The translations under genes were made by a program, and so were the position numbers. Positions 1 to 5,869 of a stretch of DNA of 5,869 nucleotides are shown here, in pieces (positions within the stretch are counted from its first letter, which is position 1; every line of letters starts with the position of its first letter). Under the pieces are notes generated by a model. The model saw nothing but the letters and a program-made list of their open reading frames with translations. It ran no database searches and was not told the origin of the DNA. The DNA comes from Aestuariivirga sp. (lineage in GTDB: Bacteria; Pseudomonadota; Alphaproteobacteria; Rhizobiales; Aestuariivirgaceae), in assembly GCA_020252385.1 (NCBI GenBank), contig JADCDC010000024.1, forward strand, positions 1 to 5,869, read 5' to 3'.

Positions 1-809
1 ATGAAGGACATGTCTCCCGGCACCGAAATGCCGCGGTCCCGGCACACGTCCATGGCGGCGCAGGCCATGCTGTCATTGGCGCAGAACACGGCGGTCGGCG
101 GCTTCGGCAGGGCGAGGAGTTCCCGCATCGCCGCGGCAGCGCCGTCGCGTCGGTTGTGGCCCGGCTTCACCAGATCATTGTCGACCGCGAGGCCGAGCTT
201 CGCCATGGCGGCGAGGAAGCCCTGCCGGCGGCCGGCCGCCAGGGGCGACTGCTCAGGGCCCGAGATGTGGGCGATGCGCCGGTGGCCGAGGCTGGCCAGG
301 TGATGGACCGCGATATCGGCCACCTGCTGGTCGTCGACGCGCACGGCCGGCACCGATCCGCCATAGACGAGGTCGAGCACCTGCACCGCCGGAACATCGG
401 GGCGGGCATTCACCAGCCCGGCCCCGGCGGTGCCCCCCGCCACGACGATCACGCCGTCGACGCGGCCGTTGCTGAGCAGGTCGGAATAGGCCTCGCGGTA
501 TTTCTCGCTCTTGTCGGTGAAGCCGACCATGACCGAGTAGCCGAAGGTCAGGGCGGTTTCCTCGATGCTGCGGAGCAGCAACGGGTGGAAAGGATTGTCG
601 ATACAGGGGTGCAGCACCAGGAGCGTGTTGGTGCGCTGGATGCGCAGCGAGCGCGCCACGAGGTTCACCTTGTAGCCGCAGGAGTTGGCAGCGTCGCGCA
701 CCGCGCGTCGGGTGCTGTCTGCCACAAGGTCCGGATTGCTGAGCGCGCGGGAAGCAGTCGCAACCGATACACCCGCCATTTTTGCCACGTCTGAAAGTGT
801 AGGTCTCAT
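1..809 (-). CDS. LacI-family transcriptional regulator (C-terminus cut by window edge)
   Basis: This is a DNA-binding repressor or activator of the LacI/GalR family; 269 codons are visible and the frame is still open at the left edge. Residues 4-23 (TLSDVAKMAGVSVATASRAL) form the classic N-terminal helix-turn-helix. Residues 49-59 (NLVARSLRIQR) match the hinge helix, with Leu55 at the minor-groove-intercalating position. The periplasmic-binding-protein-like effector domain follows: a DGVIV strand at 118-122, DDQQVADIAVHHLASLGHRRIAHISGPE near 159-186, and FCANDSMACAAM near 242-253, all family hallmarks. The ATG at 809 is chosen because the family normally begins a few residues before the HTH. 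In-frame GTG and TTG codons 18 and 21 nt upstream are alternatives, and the ribosome binding site is weak. The effector, probably a sugar or related small molecule, and the target genes cannot be read from the sequence. The usual family length is 330-350 residues, so about 65-80 residues are missing. Confidence 0.93.
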   Translation of the reverse strand, partial: MRPTLSDVAKMAGVSVATASRALSNPDLVADSTRRAVRDAANSCGYKVNLVARSLRIQRTNTLLVLHPCIDNPFHPLLLRSIEETALTFGYSVMVGFTDKSEKYREAYSDLLSNGRVDGVIVVAGGTAGAGLVNARPDVPAVQVLDLVYGGSVPAVRVDDQQVADIAVHHLASLGHRRIAHISGPEQSPLAAGRRQGFLAAMAKLGLAVDNDLVKPGHNRRDGAAAAMRELLALPKPPTAVFCANDSMACAAMDVCRDRGISVPGDMSF

Positions 810-852
810 TCTAGTTGATCCGTTCACCAAAATCGATCTCTATCAGAAGTAA

Positions 853-881
853 ACTACAACCTGAGCGTTTCAAATTGACAA
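853..881 (-). promoter_or_regulatory. Putative sigma70-type promoter of the LacI-family gene
   Basis: Read on the minus strand, a TTGTCA -35 box (876-881) is followed by exactly 17 nt and a TGTAGT -10 box (853-858). These match the consensus at 5/6 and 4/6 positions. Transcription would begin around 846, giving a leader of roughly 35-40 nt before the ATG at 809. The -35 box lies inside a palindrome that may be an operator. This is inference from pattern matching only. Confidence 0.4.
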
Positions 882-891
882 AATTGTCAAT
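874..891. promoter_or_regulatory. 18-bp palindrome, candidate operator
   Basis: ATTGACAA-AA-TTGTCAAT is an inverted repeat with perfect 8-bp arms and a 2-nt centre. It stands in the AT-rich spacer 65 bp upstream of the regulator's start codon and overlaps the putative -35 box. Its position suits autoregulation by steric block. However, it lacks the central CG pair typical of LacI-family operators, so either this family member has an atypical site or another dimeric regulator binds here. Confidence 0.45.
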
Positions 892-1054
892 GCGCTACTG
901 GACCTGGCGAATCCTCTTTTCTGGACCTATTGAATTGTTGTCTGCGATTCAGTCGGAAGCTGCCGCAAAGCCGGCGAAACGCCAGTTTTATGAATGAAAG
1001 CAAAGCGATACCGCCCAGCGGTCCCAATTCGGCCGGTCAGCGGGGCTAATGACT

Positions 1055-1075
1055 AAAATCGCGGCAGAACGCCGC
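1055..1075 (-). terminator. Weak intrinsic terminator candidate after fghA
   Basis: On the minus strand, about 55 nt beyond the fghA stop codon, GCGGC-GTTCT-GCCGC forms a 5-bp GC stem with a 5-nt loop. It is followed by GATTTTAG, with four consecutive T residues at 1055-1058. The position fits the end of the formaldehyde operon, but the stem is short and the T-tract poor, so termination may be inefficient or Rho-dependent. Confidence 0.4.
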
Positions 1076-1130
1076 ATTATTGGAACTTTTCTCGATCGGC
1101 GGATGCAAGCAGGGGTCGCGTCGCACGCTC

Positions 1131-1975
1131 TCAGGCGCCCAGACGCTCCCGATGCCAGCGCAAGTGGTGCGGCATGAAGCTGGAGATGAAGTAGTAGGAA
1201 TGGTCGTAGCCATCCTGCATCCGCAGCGTGAGATCGATGCCCGCCGCCCCGCAGGCCTCCGCGAGACGCCATGGCCGCAGTCCGTCGTCGAGGAAGGAAT
1301 CGGCGGTGCCCTGGTCCACCAGAAGCGCCGGAGCGCGATGGCCATCGGCGATCAGGGCCGTGGCGTCATAGGCCCGCCATGCCGCTTCCTCGGGACCCAG
1401 ATAGGCCGTGAAGGCGCCGCGCGACCAGGCTGCGTCCATCGGGTTCACGATCGGCGCGAAGGCCGAGCAGCTCCGATAGCGGCCGGGGTTCCGGAGCGCT
1501 GCGACGAGCGCCCCGTGGCCACCCATGGAATGGCCAAAGATGCCCTGGCGCGTCATGTCCGCCAGGGGGAAGTGGTGCGCGACGAGGGCGGGCAGTTCCT
1601 CCGTCACATATGTATACATCCGGTAATGCCGCGACCAGGGCTCCTCCGTCGCATCGACATAGAAGCCCGCACCGCAGCCGAGCTTCCAGTCATCCGGAAC
1701 ATCGGGAACCGCCTCGCCGCGCGGGCTCGTGTCGGGGCAGACGATGATCAGCCCATGCTCCGCCGCCGCCTTCCGGTACTCGCCCTTCTCCATCACATTG
1801 GCATGGGTGCAGGTGAGGCCGGAGAGATACCAGAGCACGGGAAGCTTCTGGCCTTCCTCATGCGGCGGCACAAAGACGGCGAAGGTCATCGGGCAGGCGC
1901 AGGCCTCGGACGCATGCGTGTAGACGCCCTGCATTCCGCCGTGGGACTTCCACAGCGACTTCGTCTCGAGCGCCA

Positions 1976-1976
<1 letters not shown>
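1131..1976 (-). CDS. fghA: S-formylglutathione hydrolase
   Basis: This cytosolic esterase (EC 3.1.2.12; also called frmB, the human esterase D family) hydrolyses S-formylglutathione to formate and glutathione, the second step of glutathione-dependent formaldehyde oxidation. The protein has 281 residues, the normal length for this alpha/beta-hydrolase family. Visible landmarks are LSGLTCTHANVMEKG at 51-65 (oxyanion-hole region), the nucleophile elbow GHSMGGHGAL at 148-157 with Ser150, DQGTADSFL at 221-229 with probable catalytic Asp226, and GYDHSYYFI at 256-264 with His259. The catalytic triad therefore appears intact. Its ATG overlaps the TGA of the upstream dehydrogenase gene by one base (TGATG), and no strong separate Shine-Dalgarno sequence is apparent, so translational coupling is likely. 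The pairing with the class III dehydrogenase makes the assignment secure. Confidence 0.97.
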
Positions 1977-3103
<1,127 letters not shown>

Positions 3104-3142
3104 CTCGGCAATCCCTTTCTTGAATCAGGCGGTGGGCCTGCA

Positions 3143-3171
3143 CATATCGCGCTACAATCACACGAAGCCAA
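3143..3171 (-). promoter_or_regulatory. Possible promoter of the frmA-fghA operon
   Basis: On the minus strand, TTGGCT (3166-3171) and GATATG (3143-3148) are separated by 17 nt. They match the sigma70 consensus at only 4/6 and 3/6 positions. The location, about 40 nt upstream of the frmA start, is sensible and this is the best pair I could find. The region must hold the operon promoter, but these exact boxes are a guess. Confidence 0.25.
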
Positions 3172-3203
3172 GACGGAATCCGGCCCCCTGCACCGTCTTC
3201 GGT

Positions 3204-3238
3204 CCGGCACCCTCGGCCATGCGTATGGCAAGTGCCGG
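3204..3238. repeat. Nested inverted repeat in the leader of the efflux operon
   Basis: The outer arms CCGGCAC (3204-3210) and GTGCCGG (3232-3238) are perfectly complementary. Inside them lies a second inverted repeat, GCCAT-GCGT-ATGGC (3216-3229), itself a 14-bp palindrome with one mismatched pair. The whole can fold as a two-part hairpin with an asymmetric internal bulge (5 nt against 2 nt). It lies 41 bp upstream of the adaptor start codon and 100 bp from the frmA start. It could be an operator for a dimeric repressor or an RNA hairpin in the 5' leader. No T-tract follows it, so it is not an ordinary terminator. Confidence 0.5.
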
Positions 3239-3263
3239 GGATAGCTCCTAAGGTCAGCCCTCG

Positions 3264-3271
3264 AGAGGAAG
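3264..3271 (+). promoter_or_regulatory. Ribosome binding site deciding the adaptor start
   Basis: AGAGGAAG, with AGGAA at 3266-3270, lies 9 nt before the ATG at 3280. An upstream in-frame ATG at 3232 would add 16 residues but has no comparable ribosome binding site, falls in the inverted repeat, and would put a charged, non-secretory segment before the signal anchor. The start at 3280 is therefore preferred. Confidence 0.75.
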
Positions 3272-3279
3272 TCGAATTC

Positions 3280-4395
3280 ATGCGGATATGGGCAATTCTG
3301 CTCGCAGGCGTGGTGCTGGTGGCGGCCGCCGCCTTCGGTGTGCGCCACTATGGCATCGACGTCGCGGCGCTGGCCGGGCTCCAGCCGGCGGCGGGCAAGG
3401 GCGAGACTGCGCCCCGCCAGGCAGGGCAGAGGCCGAACCGCGGCCCGACACCGGTCGAAACCGCCCGCGCCCAGTCTTCACGATTGAGTGATGACGTCGA
3501 GGCGCTGGGCACGCTGCTTGCGGACGAATCCGTCGCCATCGCGCCCGAGACGAGCGGCCGGGTCGCGCGCGTGCTGTTCGAGGACGGCGCCACCGTCACG
3601 GAGGGAACGCCGCTGTTCGAGTTCGACACCGACCTCGCGCAGTCGGAACTTGCCGAGGCGCGCGCGAGGCTCAAGCTCGCCGAGGCCAACTACGCCCGCA
3701 ACGAGAAGCTCCGCAAGTCAGGCAACGTCGCCGAAAGCGCCTATGAGGAAGCGCTCTCGGCGCGCGACGTGGCGCGCGCCGCCGTGGTCTCCTCCGAAGT
3801 GCGGCTCGCCAAGCTGACGATCGCCGCACCCTTCCCCGGAGCACTCGGCTTCCGCAGCGTGTCGGAAGGCGCCTATGTCAATGCCGGAACGCCGCTGGTG
3901 CAGCTCGACAAGGTGGACCGGCTGCAGGTCAGCTTCTCCGTGCCGGAACTGCAGCAGGCGGCGGTCGCGAACGCGGCAGGCGTCACCCTCACCGCCGATG
4001 CGCTGCCGGGCGAAACCTTCACCGCCAACATCACCGCACTCAATCCGGCGATCGACGTCAACGGCCGGGCGCTGCAGGTGCGCGCCGAGCTTGACAACAG
4101 TGCCATGAAGCTCCGGCCTGGTCTGCTCGTCCGCGTGACCGTCAAGGGGCCGGAGCGCGAGGCGGTGCTGGTTCCCGAATCGGCCGTGGTGCAGCGGGGC
4201 GAAGGCGCTCTCGTCTATGTCGTCGCCGACAACAAGGCGAGGCAGGTGCGCGTCAGCCTCGGCAAGCGGCTTGATGGCAAGGTCGAGGTGCTGGACGGGA
4301 TCGCCGCGGGTGACGCCGTGGTGACGGCGGGCAACGCCAGGCTCTCCGATGGTGCTGAGGTCGAGGTCGTCTCGGCCGCGGCCGCCGCGGAGTAG
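3280..4395 (+). CDS. RND efflux periplasmic adaptor subunit (HlyD/AcrA family)
   Basis: This is a membrane-fusion protein that bridges an RND inner-membrane pump and an outer-membrane channel; 371 residues from the chosen start. Residues 3-20 form a hydrophobic signal-anchor segment preceded by one Arg. No lipobox cysteine is present, so it is probably membrane-anchored by this helix or cleaved by signal peptidase I rather than lipidated. A Pro/Gly/Arg-rich linker (about 36-58) precedes the first lipoyl half (about 84-117, SVAIAPETSGRVARVLFEDG). An Ala/Glu/Arg-rich alpha-helical hairpin follows (about 118-177), then the second lipoyl half (178-210, TIAAPFPGALGFRSVSEGAYV), a beta-barrel (about 214-290) and a membrane-proximal domain (about 293-366, VLVPESAVVQ). 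This is the canonical domain order. The stop lies 5 nt before the RND gene. The drug or metabolite exported cannot be inferred. Confidence 0.95.
   Translation: MRIWAILLAGVVLVAAAAFGVRHYGIDVAALAGLQPAAGKGETAPRQAGQRPNRGPTPVETARAQSSRLSDDVEALGTLLADESVAIAPETSGRVARVLFEDGATVTEGTPLFEFDTDLAQSELAEARARLKLAEANYARNEKLRKSGNVAESAYEEALSARDVARAAVVSSEVRLAKLTIAAPFPGALGFRSVSEGAYVNAGTPLVQLDKVDRLQVSFSVPELQQAAVANAAGVTLTADALPGETFTANITALNPAIDVNGRALQVRAELDNSAMKLRPGLLVRVTVKGPEREAVLVPESAVVQRGEGALVYVVADNKARQVRVSLGKRLDGKVEVLDGIAAGDAVVTAGNARLSDGAEVEVVSAAAAAE
4389..4392 (+). promoter_or_regulatory. Ribosome binding site of the RND gene
   Basis: GGAG at 4389-4392 lies 8 nt before the ATG at 4401, within the last codons of the adaptor gene and immediately ahead of its TAG stop. 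This placement supports the chosen start and co-translation of the two pump subunits. Confidence 0.65.
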
Positions 4396-4400
4396 CCGCC

Positions 4401-5869
4401 ATGGGCTTCACCGAACTCTGCATCAGGCGGCCAGTCTTCGCCACCGTGCTGAGCCTCGTCCTGGTGCTGGCGGGGCTCATGTCCTTCTCGCGCCTAACGA
4501 TCCGCGAATACCCGAACATCGACGAGCCGCAGGTCTCCGTGCAGACCAACTATCCGGGTGCGTCCGCCGCGATCATCGAATCGCAGGTGACCCAGGTGCT
4601 CGAGGGTTCGCTCGCCGGCATCGAGGGCATCGACACCATCGAATCGACCTCAAGCGCAGAGCAGAGCCGCATCACCATCCGCTTCCGCTCCACCGTCAAC
4701 ATCGATGCGGCGACGAGCGATGTGCGCGACCGGGTGAGCCGGGTCAGGCGGCAGCTGCCCGAGGAGATCACCGAGCCCACCATCGCCAAGGTCGAGGCCG
4801 ACGCACAGCCCATCATGTTCCTCGTCATGCAGTCCGACAGCATGAACGCGGCCGAGCTCACCGATTATGTCGACCGCATCGTGGTCAACCGCTTCAAGAA
4901 CCTCGATGGTGTGGCCGACGTCACGATCAACGGCGAGCGGCGCTATGCCATGCGGGTGTGGATCGACGCCGCGCGGCTCGCAGGCCACGGCCTCACCGTG
5001 CAGGACGTCGAGACGGCGATCCGCAACCAGAACGCCGACATTCCGGCAGGGCGCATCGAAAGTGTCGAGCGCGAGTTCACCGTGCTGTCGCGCACCGCAC
5101 TCGGCACGGCGGAGGAATTCGCCGCGATCGTGCTGAAGGAGGGAGGCGGCCGCCAGGTGCGCCTCGGCGACGTGGCGAAGGTCGAGCTTGGCACCGCGGA
5201 TGTGCGGCGCGAGAGCCGCTACAATGGCCAGACCGCGATCTCGGTCGGTGTCGTCAAGACGGCGGTCGCCAACCCGCTCGACGTGGCGCGCGAGGTGAAC
5301 GAGCTCCTGCCGCGCCTCAACGCGGAACTGCCGGAGGGCACCTCGATCGTCGTCGGCTTCGATTCGACCGTGTTCATCGACCGCTCGATCGAGAACGTGT
5401 TCAAGACCATCCTCGAGGCGATCGGCCTCGTCCTCGTGATCATCTTCCTGTTCCTGCACTCCTTCCGGGCAGCACTGATCCCCATCGTCACGATCCCCGT
5501 GTCGCTGATTGCCACCTTCGCCATCATGTATGCGACGGGCCTCACGGTGAACACGCTGACGCTGCTGGCCATGGTGCTGGCGATCGGCCTCGTCGTCGAC
5601 GATGCGATCGTGGTGCTGGAGAACATCTACCGCCACATCGAGGAGGGCATGCGGCCCTTCGGCGCGGCGATCAAGGGCGCACGCGAGATCGGCTTCGCCG
5701 TCATCGCCATGACGCTGACGCTCGCCGCCGTCTATGCGCCCATCGCCTTCACGCCCGGGCGCACCGGCAGGCTGTTCCTCGAATTCGCGGTGACGCTGGC
5801 GGGTGCCGTCATCGTGTCGGGCTTCGTGGCGCTTACCTTGACACCCATGATGTGCTCGCGGTTGCTGAA
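4401..5869 (+). CDS. RND (HAE1-type) efflux transporter permease, N-terminal half; cut by window edge
   Basis: This is a proton-motive-force-driven inner-membrane pump subunit of the AcrB/MexB superfamily; 489 codons are visible of a usual 1,020-1,050. The N-terminus (MGFTELCIRRPVFATVL) has the short amphipathic start and first transmembrane helix (about 11-30) of the family. A large periplasmic porter domain (about 32-330) follows, with family landmarks YPNIDEPQVSV, NYPGAS and GLTVQDVETAIRNQNADIPAG. Next are TM2 (about 336-352), TM3 (359-377) and TM4 (384-405). TM4 carries GLVVDDAIVVLENIYRHIEEG with Asp400-Asp401, equivalent to the AcrB Asp407-Asp408 proton-relay pair. TM5 and TM6 lie at about 431-450 and 461-482. 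The frame stays open to the edge. It is coupled to the adaptor gene; an outer-membrane channel gene might lie downstream or elsewhere. Substrate unknown. Confidence 0.96.
   Translation, partial: MGFTELCIRRPVFATVLSLVLVLAGLMSFSRLTIREYPNIDEPQVSVQTNYPGASAAIIESQVTQVLEGSLAGIEGIDTIESTSSAEQSRITIRFRSTVNIDAATSDVRDRVSRVRRQLPEEITEPTIAKVEADAQPIMFLVMQSDSMNAAELTDYVDRIVVNRFKNLDGVADVTINGERRYAMRVWIDAARLAGHGLTVQDVETAIRNQNADIPAGRIESVEREFTVLSRTALGTAEEFAAIVLKEGGGRQVRLGDVAKVELGTADVRRESRYNGQTAISVGVVKTAVANPLDVAREVNELLPRLNAELPEGTSIVVGFDSTVFIDRSIENVFKTILEAIGLVLVIIFLFLHSFRAALIPIVTIPVSLIATFAIMYATGLTVNTLTLLAMVLAIGLVVDDAIVVLENIYRHIEEGMRPFGAAIKGAREIGFAVIAMTLTLAAVYAPIAFTPGRTGRLFLEFAVTLAGAVIVSGFVALTLTPMMCSRLL

Larger units (their letters stand above)
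810..1130. other. Intergenic spacer between the LacI-type gene and fghA
   Basis: This 321-bp stretch separates two minus-strand genes and is visibly richer in A/T than the flanking coding DNA. It contains the regulator's putative promoter and palindrome (853-891) and a weak hairpin followed by T residues (1055-1075). A 60-codon plus-strand reading frame at 815-997 has no ribosome binding site and no recognisable motif, and is not called as a gene. Nothing else was recognised between about 895 and 1050. Confidence 0.7.

Noticed and set aside
156..794. 212-codon plus-strand reading frame opposite the LacI-family gene
   Set aside because: The minus-strand frame has a clear HTH, hinge and effector-domain signature, and the plus-strand frame has none.
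861..872. CTGAGCGTTTCA considered as a LacI-type operator with a central CG
   Set aside because: The bases flanking the CG pair are not symmetric, so it does not form an inverted repeat.
973..989. Small plus-strand hairpin GGCG-AAA-CGCC followed by AGTTTT, resembling a terminator
   Set aside because: The stem has only 4 bp and there is no plus-strand gene upstream for it to terminate.
815..997. 60-codon plus-strand reading frame in the spacer
   Set aside because: No ribosome binding site, no recognisable motif, and it runs across the promoter and palindrome of the LacI-family gene.
3232..3279. Upstream ATG giving the adaptor 16 extra N-terminal residues
   Set aside because: It has no good ribosome binding site, overlaps the inverted repeat, and would place acidic and basic residues ahead of the signal anchor. 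The ATG at 3280 has a strong AGGAA at correct spacing.
4650..5636. 328-codon minus-strand reading frame opposite the RND gene
   Set aside because: It is rich in His, Asp and Arg in the way typical of antisense frames in GC-rich genes, and lies over conserved RND motifs including the TM4 Asp pair.

Overview
The window looks like chromosomal DNA of a GC-rich alphaproteobacterium, probably of the Rhizobiales/Hyphomicrobiales. This rests on the strong G/C bias at third codon positions, the glutathione-dependent formaldehyde gene pair with rhizobial-type sequence features, and the style of the RND pump. No taxonomic search was possible, so the order-level call is inference.

Layout. Positions 1-809 (minus strand) hold most of a LacI-family transcriptional regulator whose C-terminus lies beyond the left edge. 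Positions 810-1130 are a gene-free, visibly more AT-rich spacer. It carries the regulator's probable promoter, an 18-bp palindrome (874-891) overlapping its -35 box, and a weak terminator-like hairpin (1055-1075) downstream of the next operon. Positions 1131-3103 (minus strand) hold a two-gene operon: class III alcohol dehydrogenase / S-(hydroxymethyl)glutathione dehydrogenase, then S-formylglutathione hydrolase, joined by a TGATG stop/start overlap. Positions 3104-3279 are a 176-bp divergent intergenic region with a nested inverted repeat (3204-3238). Positions 3280-5869 (plus strand) begin a tripartite efflux operon: a periplasmic adaptor, then an RND (HAE1-type) inner-membrane transporter cut by the right edge.

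Function. The dehydrogenase oxidises the spontaneous formaldehyde-glutathione adduct to S-formylglutathione, and the hydrolase releases formate and free glutathione, so the pair is a complete formaldehyde-detoxification step. The adaptor and RND protein would form a proton-driven pump with an outer-membrane channel that is not in the window. The regulator is in line with the formaldehyde operon but separated from it by a spacer with its own promoter, and nothing shows that it controls either operon.

The genes belong to well-known families and I see no convincing new system. The points most worth checking are the two palindromic non-coding elements.
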